Shown: piece after piece, positions 1 through 6,825 of the stretch | Layout of the letters: the number at the start of each line of letters is the position of its first letter | Numbering within the stretch: position 1 is the first letter of the stretch | NCBI GenBank assembly: GCA_900547855.1 | Contig: URIK01000037.1 | Span: forward strand, 1 to 13,890 | Direction of reading: 5' to 3' | Source: an uncultured Collinsella sp. | GTDB lineage: Bacteria; Actinomycetota; Coriobacteriia; Coriobacteriales; Coriobacteriaceae | Length of the DNA: 13,890 nt | Translations under genes and position numbers: made by a program | Notes under the pieces: model-generated | Told to the model about the DNA's origin: nothing | Database searches by the model: none | The model's input: only the letters and a program-made list of their open reading frames with translations

Positions 1-48
1 TCTACACTCGACTAGTCGTCGGCAGCGTCAGATGTGTATAAGAGACAG
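1..48 (+). other. Illumina Nextera adapter (P5 side), not biological
   Basis: The first 48 bases are synthetic. They read as the tail of the P5 oligo (TCTACAC), an eight-base index TCGACTAG, the Nextera read-1 primer part TCGTCGGCAGCGTC, and the Tn5 mosaic end AGATGTGTATAAGAGACAG ending at base 48. The biological insert starts at base 49. Any reading frame that starts here (for example GTG at 34, giving the peptide MYKRQ) is a vector-genome hybrid and should be ignored. Confidence 0.98.
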
Positions 49-108
49 GCTGTCGGTGACTTCTGCAGAGGATTATCGCACGATGGGGGAGGCGGTGTGG
101 GCGCGGTG

Positions 109-1638
109 CTAATCCAGTTTGGTACCTGGCACCTGCACGGCTTTCCCGAGCAACGCATTGAGCTCGTTCAAAATCGAAACGGGCTGACGGTCGACGCCGT
201 CCAGATGGAGCGTGGCCACGCGAATGGGTGGCTGATATTCAAATGGGCCAAAGAGCACGGGTGAACCCAGGAACCGCTCGATTTCCTCTGCAATCGCATC
301 GGTTTCTTCGGGATCAAAGTCGTCGAAAAGAGCCACGAACATCGGCCCCGTCGAGCGGAACATACGACCCTTACCGCGCGAGCATTCCACCAGACAGGCG
401 GCACATTCTGCCAAAACGCGGTCGCCCGCATCAAAGCCAAAGCGGGCATTGACCTGAGCGATATCGTCGATTTTGATGGCGATCAAACCAGCCTTGCGCG
501 CCACGCGACGCATTTCGCCAATGGCGTTGACCAGGGCGTGAATATCGCCCAAGCCGGTCACGGAATCGGTCGTATCTGCCAAGCTTCGGTTGATGATAAT
601 GCCCACATACATGCCGGGCTCGGTATCGGTGCCGTCCAAGCGGTAGCCCGTGCAGTCGCAAAGCACGTATTTTCCGGTGGCATCCATTACGCGATACTGC
701 ATGTAGTGGAAGTGCCACGTGCCGTTTATCACCATGTCGAGCTCGACACGTACGTTGTCGCGGTCCTCGGGATGAACGCGGGCGAGCCACATGTCGAGTG
801 AGTTAAAAGGGTGCTGGGAGGGCAGGTCAAAATCGCGCACGGCGTTAACCGACCATTGCGATTCTCCCGTATCGAGATTGAGGATAAACGGATAGCGCGT
901 CTCGGAGCTCATGGAGATCGCTTGGAACACCCGGTCGTTGCAGGGAAGCTGATCGACGATTGGGCGTTGCGGCGCGTCATCGTCTTTCGGTTGCTGCACA
1001 CGATGCATAAGCTTATAGCGATACATTTTGCGATCGGCATCCATCGTCATCTGGCGACGCGTGTCGCCAGCAAGTGGATCGACGCGCGAGCAGCCAAAGC
1101 TAAAGCTGCCGATCATGGGCGCCTTGCCACCTGAGCTCGCCTCGATCAGCCCGGCACGTACCTGTTCCAAGCGCTGCTCGAGTTCGGTCTCGTTTGCGGA
1201 GAGCGAGATAAGCACAAACTCGTCTCCACCGATACGGAACAGCATCTCATCGTGCTCCATGGTTTCGGAGAGCGTGCGGCAGATGCCCAGAATAGAGCGA
1301 TTGCCTTCGGCGTGGCCAAACCTATCATTGCAATGCTTGAGATGGTCGATGTCAATATAGGCGCAGGTGAAGGGGTCGCCTTTGCGCCAGAGTTGCTCGA
1401 CGTGACGGTCGAATCCGTTGCGGTTGCCCAAGTTGGTGAGTGGATCGATATAGGCGTTGCGCTCAAGCAGCTGACGCTCTTGTTGCAGGATGGCATGCGT
1501 CTTTTGCAGTTGCTCACCAACGGCGCGTAGCTCAGCAGGCAGCGCGGCAACATCGAGTTCGGCGGTTGAGACGCCGTTCGCAAGTCGCTGAAGATAGGCA
1601 ATAATCGATTGCTCGCCCAGGCGATATGACTCGTTCAT
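109..1638 (-). CDS. Diguanylate cyclase: GGDEF - PAS-like - degenerate GGDEF
   Basis: This 509-residue cytosolic protein should make cyclic di-GMP from two GTP. A helical, probably coiled-coil stretch (about 35-62) leads into a full GGDEF domain (about 62-210), with the entry motif DPLTNLGNR, the metal-site region YIDIDHLKHCND and an intact GGDEF at 137-141. The product-inhibition I-site (RxxD before GGDEF) is absent; the equivalent residues are EHDE. A PAS-like domain follows (about 238-350, with RVHPEDR and MQYRV). A second GGDEF-fold domain (about 355-500) carries STGPMF where GGDEF should be, so it is presumably catalytically dead. No membrane segment or signal peptide is visible. I chose the ATG at 1638 because AAGGAGG lies 9 bases upstream; an upstream start at 1665 would put that site inside the gene. 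It lies downstream of the larger paralogue on the same strand. The signal it senses is unknown. Confidence 0.9.
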   Translation of the reverse strand: MNESYRLGEQSIIAYLQRLANGVSTAELDVAALPAELRAVGEQLQKTHAILQQERQLLERNAYIDPLTNLGNRNGFDRHVEQLWRKGDPFTCAYIDIDHLKHCNDRFGHAEGNRSILGICRTLSETMEHDEMLFRIGGDEFVLISLSANETELEQRLEQVRAGLIEASSGGKAPMIGSFSFGCSRVDPLAGDTRRQMTMDADRKMYRYKLMHRVQQPKDDDAPQRPIVDQLPCNDRVFQAISMSSETRYPFILNLDTGESQWSVNAVRDFDLPSQHPFNSLDMWLARVHPEDRDNVRVELDMVINGTWHFHYMQYRVMDATGKYVLCDCTGYRLDGTDTEPGMYVGIIINRSLADTTDSVTGLGDIHALVNAIGEMRRVARKAGLIAIKIDDIAQVNARFGFDAGDRVLAECAACLVECSRGKGRMFRSTGPMFVALFDDFDPEETDAIAEEIERFLGSPVLFGPFEYQPPIRVATLHLDGVDRQPVSILNELNALLGKAVQVPGTKLD

Positions 1639-1647
1639 GATGGATAA

Positions 1648-1654
1648 CCTCCTT
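1648..1654 (-). promoter_or_regulatory. Ribosome binding site of the 509-aa GGDEF gene
   Basis: AAGGAGG on the minus strand, 9 bases before the ATG at 1638. It decides the start: the longer frame opening at 1665 would bury it inside coding sequence. Confidence 0.85.
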
Positions 1655-1676
1655 GGGCGGAACAACGGTTTGTATC

Positions 1677-1707
1677 ATATCCCCAATTCGGTTTGAATTG
1701 GGGATAT
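1677..1707 (-). other. Perfect 13-bp stem-loop between the two GGDEF genes
   Basis: ATATCCCCAATTC at 1677-1689 is exactly complementary to GAATTGGGGATAT at 1695-1707, with a five-base loop. It lies 59 bases after the stop of the 905-aa gene and 22 bases upstream of the ribosome site of the 509-aa gene. Neither strand has a T-run after the stem, so it is not a classical intrinsic terminator. It may be an RNA-stability or attenuation element in the transcript, or an operator. The structure is seen directly; the role is unassigned. Confidence 0.7.
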
Positions 1708-1765
1708 AAGTTAGCCAATGGGGACAAATGCCCCCTTCGGCGGTGGCGTTTTGCGCGCGAGCGTA

Positions 1766-4483
1766 TCAGTTGTTATTGCCGCCATCGAGCAATGCCTCAA
1801 AACTCTTCGCCGGCATGGGGCGGTAGTAGAGGAAGCCCTGAGCGTAGCGGGCGCCCATTTGTCGTAGCATGTTCGCCTGCTCATTTGTCTCGACGCCTTC
1901 GACCACGACGGGCAGATGGAGCGACTGCGCCATTTCGAGCATCGATGAAATGATTTGCGTGCTGCGGCCTTGATCGCGGTCGGTGGGCACAAAGGTGCGG
2001 TCGAGCTTGATGACGTCGACGTTGACGTTCTTGAGCATCGCGAGCGTGGACTGACCGGTGCCAAAATCGTCCATATAGGTCGAGAAGCCGCGGGTGTGCA
2101 GATCTGCGGTCAGCTTATCCACGGCCTCGGATTCTCCCGTATAAGCCGTCTCGGTGATCTCGATACGCATGAGCTCGGGCGGTAGGTTGTATTGGGCGGC
2201 GAGCGCCCCCATATGTTCGGCAACGTCGCAGGCAAGGATATCCACGCGCGACACATTAAGCGAGACCGGAACCACGCGAAGACGGCGATCGAGACGCTCG
2301 CGAAGCCATATGGCGACACCCTGCCAAATGTACTTGTCGAGTGTCACTACAAAGCCGCTTTCCTCGAGTGCGGGGATAAACGTTGCGGGCGAAATGAGAG
2401 AGCCGTCCTTGTCAATCCAGCGGGTGAGTGCTTCGGCGCCAATAATCTCGCCGGTTTCCATATCGACCTGGGGCTGAAGATAGTACGTGATGCGACCATT
2501 TGACAGCGCGTACTGGAATTCGGTCAGCGTGCGGTGGAACGCGACTTCGCGCTCGTACTCCGCGGGGCGGAAAATGGCAATGCGCTCCTTAAAGTCGTTT
2601 TTTGCGCGTCGATTGGTAAACATGGCCTTTGCCTGCGCATCGATGGTGATTTCCTCATTGGAGTCGATGGGGTAAACGCCCATGGACGGCCAAAAACCTA
2701 CGCCGTCATCATGCCTGGCTACTGCCTCACGAACGCGATTGTAGATTTGATGGACGGTGATGTGCTTAAAGGGGATAAGTACACAAAAGTCATCTTGGCC
2801 CCAGTACCCTGCGACGCCCATATCGGCATTCTCGATGTCCTTGAGGACCGTGCCCACATCGGCGAGTACGCGGTCGCCCTCGGCCTGGCCGCGCCATTCA
2901 TTAAACAGGCGCATGTGGCCCATGTCGACCGTGGCGATGCACCAGGTGCCGTTGCGCCTTGCCTCGAGAAATGCGTTGGCGCGCCGCATAAACTCGCTGG
3001 GTCGATAGAGACCCGTGAGCGAGTCGATACGTTCTGCTATGGCGCTTTTGCGCTCCGCCTCGGGTATGGGGAGGCTGTCGTTGGGAACAAGCCCGCCGGC
3101 CGTGCGAAGGCGACGGTCGAGTTCGCCTAAAACGGCGGTCGCTTGATGGGTTAAGTGCTCGTAAAAGGCCGGGACGACAAGGCAGACGGGAGTAATGGTG
3201 TCGCCTGCGATTCGAACAGGAGCGAAAACGGCCTCTTTAAGGTGGCGGGTCAGTTGCTCGAATGCCTCGTGGTCTAGGTCGTTGCTGAGCACGACGAACT
3301 GAACGCTTCGTGAACGGTAGACCCGGCTCCTGCCGCGAGTGATCGACAGCATGCGGCCTGCGTATTCGGCAAGCATGTTGTCGACAGCCTCGGCCCCGTA
3401 GAGCTCGTTGAGCTTTGTCGTGCCACGAACGCGCACCGCTATAAGCCCCGTCTCGCAACGATCGCGGCGGCAGGCGTCGATGGCGTTGGCCAGCATGCGC
3501 TGCGTTCCGAGGCCTGTGGCAGCGTCGACGGTTTCGGCAAGTGAGTGGTTGACGAGCTCGCCGACATAGAGCGAGGGGACATTTCCGTCGCCGTCGATAC
3601 GAAACCCGCGAGCACGGCAAAGGACGTAGTCGCCGACGGCGTTGCGCACACGATACTGCATGACGCGACGGTGCTTGGTGCCGTTGTAGACTTGGTCGAT
3701 GTCGTTGATGCAGGCCTCAAGGTCGTCGGGATGGACGCGCGTTTTCCAGTAATCGCGACAGTTGTCTATGTGCTCCGAGGGAAGGCCAAGATCGCGCAAG
3801 GCACCTTGTGACCAAAGGGTGCGATGTTTGTCCAAGTTCTCGATAAAGAAATAACGGCCCTCGTTGAGCATCGAAAAGGCGTCAAAAATACGATCGCTTA
3901 TTTCGAAGTCGTCGGCGTGGACTTGCGTGATATTGCGTCGATCGAGGTGCATGGCATGACGTAGCTTGTAGTCGTACATGCGATGGTCGGCATCGAGCGT
4001 CATGCGATTGGAAGCTTCGCCCAGGGCGGGGTCGGCATGTGACACTCCGTAGCTAAACGAGTGGGGCATCTCGGAATCGTTGTTTTTGAGCAGAACCGTT
4101 CGGCAGTGTTTCAGACGTTCGGCGAGGTCGTCCTCGGTTGCAATCGTAGATAGGATGGCAAACTCGTCGCCGCCTATGCGAAACGCCGCTTCGCCCACCT
4201 TCATATACAGCTTAAGATAGAGACTTACCTGCAAGATATAGCGGTTGCCCTCGTCATGCCCAAAGACGTCGTTGCAGTGCTTGAGATTGTCGATATCGAT
4301 GAACGCCATGGTAACGGGGGCGTCCTGCTCCCAGAGCTCCTCGAGGGAACGGGCAAAGCCGCCACGGTTGCCAAGCCCGGTAAGCTGGTCGGTAAAGGCA
4401 GTCCTGATCAGATCCTCCTGCCGTTCGAGAAGGTCGCGGACGGTCTTTTCGAGCGTTTCGGTGTAATTGCTGACAGTTTCCAT
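1766..4483 (-). CDS. GGDEF-PAS-GGDEF-GGDEF-EAL cyclic di-GMP enzyme
   Basis: A 905-residue cytosolic protein with both cyclase and phosphodiesterase domains. A helical start (1-30) leads to a complete GGDEF domain (about 30-175; GGDEF at 104-108; no RxxD I-site, KVGE instead). Then come a PAS-like domain (about 205-315), a degenerate GGDEF (about 320-460, motif lost), another degenerate GGDEF (about 485-640, GQDDF at 562-566) and an EAL domain (about 655-900). The EAL metal and catalytic residues all appear present: E684 in EAL, N743, E775, D805-D806 in DDFGTG, K826 and E862. Hydrolysis of cyclic di-GMP to pGpG is therefore likely. The net direction cannot be read from sequence. A TAG stop two codons before ATG 4483 fixes the start, though no strong Shine-Dalgarno is visible. 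Residues 1-460 resemble the downstream 509-aa gene from end to end, so the two are paralogues. Confidence 0.92.
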   Translation of the reverse strand: METVSNYTETLEKTVRDLLERQEDLIRTAFTDQLTGLGNRGGFARSLEELWEQDAPVTMAFIDIDNLKHCNDVFGHDEGNRYILQVSLYLKLYMKVGEAAFRIGGDEFAILSTIATEDDLAERLKHCRTVLLKNNDSEMPHSFSYGVSHADPALGEASNRMTLDADHRMYDYKLRHAMHLDRRNITQVHADDFEISDRIFDAFSMLNEGRYFFIENLDKHRTLWSQGALRDLGLPSEHIDNCRDYWKTRVHPDDLEACINDIDQVYNGTKHRRVMQYRVRNAVGDYVLCRARGFRIDGDGNVPSLYVGELVNHSLAETVDAATGLGTQRMLANAIDACRRDRCETGLIAVRVRGTTKLNELYGAEAVDNMLAEYAGRMLSITRGRSRVYRSRSVQFVVLSNDLDHEAFEQLTRHLKEAVFAPVRIAGDTITPVCLVVPAFYEHLTHQATAVLGELDRRLRTAGGLVPNDSLPIPEAERKSAIAERIDSLTGLYRPSEFMRRANAFLEARRNGTWCIATVDMGHMRLFNEWRGQAEGDRVLADVGTVLKDIENADMGVAGYWGQDDFCVLIPFKHITVHQIYNRVREAVARHDDGVGFWPSMGVYPIDSNEEITIDAQAKAMFTNRRAKNDFKERIAIFRPAEYEREVAFHRTLTEFQYALSNGRITYYLQPQVDMETGEIIGAEALTRWIDKDGSLISPATFIPALEESGFVVTLDKYIWQGVAIWLRERLDRRLRVVPVSLNVSRVDILACDVAEHMGALAAQYNLPPELMRIEITETAYTGESEAVDKLTADLHTRGFSTYMDDFGTGQSTLAMLKNVNVDVIKLDRTFVPTDRDQGRSTQIISSMLEMAQSLHLPVVVEGVETNEQANMLRQMGARYAQGFLYYRPMPAKSFEALLDGGNNN

Positions 4484-4659
4484 GTTCTAAGCGACTTTCT
4501 GAGGTCGGGGCGGATTGCGTCGGGCGAGCTCGTTGTGTACACGCGTCGTTGCTCAGCGCTTTGCATGTATCCAGGCCCCGCCTTGCCGCGTTGTTGAGTT
4601 AATTTGTCGGCTAATGTTCGCTGTTGATAACAGCTGAGTAGTGTAAACAATAGTGCACA

Positions 4660-4665
4660 ATTATA
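4660..4665 (-). promoter_or_regulatory. Candidate -10 box for the GGDEF-EAL gene
   Basis: The minus strand reads a perfect TATAAT here, about 175 bases upstream of the ATG at 4483. The hexamer 17 bases upstream (CGCCCA) is a poor -35, so if this is a promoter it may need an activator. The flanking GTGCAC repeats are candidate binding sites. Confidence 0.3.
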
Positions 4666-4756
4666 TATGGGTGCACATGCTGTGGGCGGCTATTATTCGA
4701 CAAGCGGTAGCGCGACGATGCGATGTTCGATAAAAATGCGACTGGGACGATATATG

Positions 4757-4785
4757 TTGACGGGTATACTTGTCCCGTTTTAAAA
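4757..4785 (+). promoter_or_regulatory. Candidate sigma-70-type promoter of the patatin gene
   Basis: TTGACG (4757-4762) and TTAAAA (4780-4785) are separated by 17 bases. Transcription would begin near 4792, giving a very short leader that still includes GGAG at 4795-4798. This supports the ATG at 4807 over the in-frame ATG at 4723, which would lie upstream of the transcript start. Confidence 0.45.
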
Positions 4786-4806
4786 CGCAGGAACGGAGAT
4801 GGTCGC

Positions 4807-5676
4807 ATGGCACAGTCAAATATGACGCGCACGGTGGGGCTGGCGCTCGAGGGAGGCGGCTACCGCGGTATGTATACGGCGGGCGTGCTCGACGTTTGGA
4901 TGGAGCACGGTTTGACCTGCGACCATATGGTGGGCGTCTCGGCGGGCGCGGCGTTTGGCTACAACTTTAAATCGCGCCAGATCGGCCGCGCCATTCGCTA
5001 TAACAAGGCCTATTGCGCCGACAAGCGCTATGCGAGCGTGACCAGCTGGCTGCGAACCGGCGATATGTACAATGCCGACTTTGCTTATCACGAGGTGCCT
5101 ATCGAGCGCGATCCTATCGACTTGGAGGCGTATCGCACCTGTCCCATGCGATTTACGTGCGTGTGTACCGATATCGAGACGGGCAAGGCCGTCTATCACG
5201 ATCTGCCGTATGGCGACGAGCGCGATATCGAGTGGATTCGGGCGTCGTCGGCAATTCCCGTGGCGACGCGTCCCGTTGCTATTGACGGGCATAAGTATCT
5301 GGATGGTGGCGTGGCTGATTCTATTCCCAGCGCGTGGCTGTTTGCGCAGGGGTATGACCGCAATATCGTGGTACTCACGCAGCCGGCGGGCTTTGTGAAG
5401 CAGCCCAACAGCGTGATGCCCATGCTGCGTCGCGTGTTCCGTCACTATCCGGAGTTTGTCGCAGCGCTTGAGCACCGGCATGAGGTCTACAATGCCACGC
5501 TCGATGACCTGGCACGTCGCGAGGCTGCCGGCGAGATCTTTGTGGTGCGTCCGAGCGAATCGGTGAAGGTGCCGTCGCTGTGTCGCGAGCCCGATGAACT
5601 TGAGCGCATCTACCAGATTGGTCGCCGCGATGCGGAGGCGACCTTGCCGGCACTGGAGGCATATCTGGCAGGGTAG
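4807..5676 (+). CDS. Patatin-like phospholipase (YjjU-type)
   Basis: A 289-residue serine lipid hydrolase of the patatin family, expected to release fatty acids from phospholipids or related esters; the substrate is not known. Three family marks are intact: the glycine-rich oxyanion loop GGGYRG at 16-21, the nucleophile elbow GVSAG with Ser45, and the catalytic dyad Asp166 in DGG (166-168). Overall layout and length resemble Escherichia coli YjjU. There is no signal peptide or membrane helix, so it is probably cytosolic. I chose ATG 4807 because GGAG lies 8 bases upstream and a promoter-like pair ends at 4785; an in-frame ATG at 4723 adds 28 residues with no family resemblance. It stands alone, divergent from the GGDEF-EAL gene and convergent with the thiamine operon. 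Confidence 0.9.
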   Translation: MAQSNMTRTVGLALEGGGYRGMYTAGVLDVWMEHGLTCDHMVGVSAGAAFGYNFKSRQIGRAIRYNKAYCADKRYASVTSWLRTGDMYNADFAYHEVPIERDPIDLEAYRTCPMRFTCVCTDIETGKAVYHDLPYGDERDIEWIRASSAIPVATRPVAIDGHKYLDGGVADSIPSAWLFAQGYDRNIVVLTQPAGFVKQPNSVMPMLRRVFRHYPEFVAALEHRHEVYNATLDDLARREAAGEIFVVRPSESVKVPSLCREPDELERIYQIGRRDAEATLPALEAYLAG

Positions 5677-5698
5677 AGGCTGCTGCCGCCATCTCGGC

Positions 5699-5744
5699 GG
5701 AAAGCGCATCCCGGAATGGAGGCTCAAACTGGGATGCGCTTTCC
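5699..5744. terminator. Stem-loop between convergent genes, likely bidirectional terminator
   Basis: GGAAAGCGCATCCC (5699-5712) pairs perfectly with GGGATGCGCTTTCC (5731-5744), giving a 14-bp stem with an 18-base loop. It lies between the end of the patatin gene (plus strand) and the end of thiE (minus strand), where a shared terminator is expected. No clear T-run follows on either side, so termination efficiency is uncertain. Confidence 0.6.
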
Positions 5745-5788
5745 ATTGCTGAAGATATGAGGCTGCGAATCAGCTGCTCGGCCTAGAC

Positions 5789-6484
5789 TTACGCCTGCTG
5801 CCAGGTGTCGACGAGTTCCTTGGCCGCGGCGTAGGGGTCATCGGCGCTGCAGACGGCGCTCACCACGAAAAAGCCGTCGACGCCGGTGGCCTTGAGCTGT
5901 GGCAGGTCGGCCGTCTTGACGCCGCCGCCCACCACGATGGGCACGTGGCTTGCCGCGTGGAGGGCGGCCAGGTCCTCAAAGCTCTTGGTGATGATAGAGC
6001 CGTCGGCCGCGCGTCCGCAGTCGCGCTTGGTCTCGGTCTCGTGGAGTGGGCCGATGCCCAGGTAGTCGATTAGGCTCATGTCGGCGGTCTTGACGTACTC
6101 GAGCATCTCCTCGCAACGGGCGGAAAGGCCCACGATGGCGTCGGGCCCCAGCAGCTTGCGACAGACCTCGACGGGAATGTCGCTCTGACCCACGTGCACG
6201 CCGTCGACAGCAATGCCCTGCTCGCGCGCGGCGAGTACGCAGTCCAGGCGGTCGTCAATCAGCAAAGCGACCTGACCGGTCTTGCCGGCCTGTGCGATTG
6301 CCTGCGCGGCGTCGCCGGTCAGCGCAATGATCTCGCGGGCGCTTGCCACCTTGGAGCGCACCTGGATGCAGGTAAAGCCGGCGTCGAGTGCCTGGGCCAC
6401 CACATCGCCCACGGGGCGCCCCAGCGTGTTTTCGGGGCCGAGCACCAGATAGGCCGAGATATCAAGGTTGTCGCGGATACTCAT
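5789..6484 (-). CDS. thiE: Thiamine-phosphate synthase ThiE
   Basis: This 231-residue cytosolic TIM-barrel enzyme joins HMP pyrophosphate and hydroxyethylthiazole phosphate to make thiamine phosphate. Family motifs appear in the usual order: QVRSK (41-45) and IDDR (76-79) for pyrophosphate binding, GVHVGQSD (95-102), GIGP (143-146) followed by ETETKRD, GGG (186-188) and VVSAV near the end. Small departures from the common pattern are GLSAR (119-123) and ET in place of PT before TETK. It is the last gene of the operon: its ATG overlaps the stop of the preceding gene in ATGA, and its ribosome site AGGAGGA (6491-6497) lies inside that gene, so translation is coupled. Expression should fall when TPP binds the riboswitch upstream of thiM. 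Confidence 0.94.
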   Translation of the reverse strand: MSIRDNLDISAYLVLGPENTLGRPVGDVVAQALDAGFTCIQVRSKVASAREIIALTGDAAQAIAQAGKTGQVALLIDDRLDCVLAAREQGIAVDGVHVGQSDIPVEVCRKLLGPDAIVGLSARCEEMLEYVKTADMSLIDYLGIGPLHETETKRDCGRAADGSIITKSFEDLAALHAASHVPIVVGGGVKTADLPQLKATGVDGFFVVSAVCSADDPYAAAKELVDTWQQA

Positions 6485-6822
6485 CGTGTTTCCTCCTGCT
6501 TTTTGATCTGAGCTTCCATGCGCTCGAGCTTGCCGGTCATGGTGTCGGTAAATCCGGGTCGAATATCGGCTTTGAGCACGACTTCGGTGCGGATGCCCTT
6601 GCTCGCCAACACAAAGGTTGCGTCGCGCACGACCTGCATGACCTCGTCCCAGTCGCCCTCGATCTCGGTGAACATCGAGGTGGTGCGGTTGGGAAGGCCG
6701 CTCTCGCGAATGACGCGCACGACCTCGGCGACCTCGGCGGACAGCTCATCGCCGGTGCCGCACGGGGCGATGGCCACGGCGACGAGCGTATTCATGCCGG
6801 CATTGGTTGCGGGCTCGGACAT
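6481..6822 (-). CDS. MTH1187/YkoF-type thiamine-binding protein
   Basis: A small protein of 113 residues matching the Thiamine_BP family (UPF0045, MTH1187-like) along its whole length. The family pattern is visible in order: PCGTGDELSAEVAEVVRVI, SGLPNRTTSMFTEIEG, DWDEVMQVV, then the basic/acidic tail region ending in TGKLERMEAQ. Members form small ferredoxin-like-fold oligomers; some bind thiamine or its pyrimidine part, but no general enzymatic role is established. Its placement between thiM and thiE, with three bases after the thiM stop and a four-base ATGA overlap with thiE, argues for a role in thiamine salvage, perhaps binding or delivering precursor. The start ATG 6822 has GAGGAGG (6831-6837) eight bases upstream, inside the end of thiM. 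A start at an internal Met (residue 10) is possible but lacks such a site. Confidence 0.85.
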   Translation of the reverse strand: MSEPATNAGMNTLVAVAIAPCGTGDELSAEVAEVVRVIRESGLPNRTTSMFTEIEGDWDEVMQVVRDATFVLASKGIRTEVVLKADIRPGFTDTMTGKLERMEAQIKKQEETR

Positions 6823-6825
6823 GGC

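Larger units (their letters stand above)
4484..4806. other. Divergent intergenic region with promoters and palindromes
   Basis: These 323 bases separate the minus-strand GGDEF-EAL gene from the plus-strand patatin gene, so at least two promoters must lie here. Visible elements are the palindrome GTGTACAC (4535-4542), a 6-bp hairpin GCTGTT/AACAGC (4620-4634), two copies of GTGCAC (4653-4658 and 4671-4676) flanking an AT-rich stretch, a minus-strand TATAAT (4660-4665) and a plus-strand promoter-like pair near 4757-4785. I see no convincing gene here: the short frames have no ribosome site or recognisable product. No cyclic di-GMP riboswitch motif was recognised. Confidence 0.6.

Noticed and set aside
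4484..4650. Cyclic di-GMP riboswitch upstream of the GGDEF-EAL gene
   Set aside because: I looked for the class I and II conserved sequence blocks on the minus strand and did not find them.
4816..5727. Minus-strand open frame of 303 codons opposite the patatin gene
   Set aside because: Antisense to a gene with intact catalytic motifs; Arg/His-rich composition typical of a shadow frame.
5699..5744. Mobile-element terminal inverted repeat
   Set aside because: The two 14-base arms enclose only 18 bases and lie between convergent genes, so a transcription terminator explains them better.
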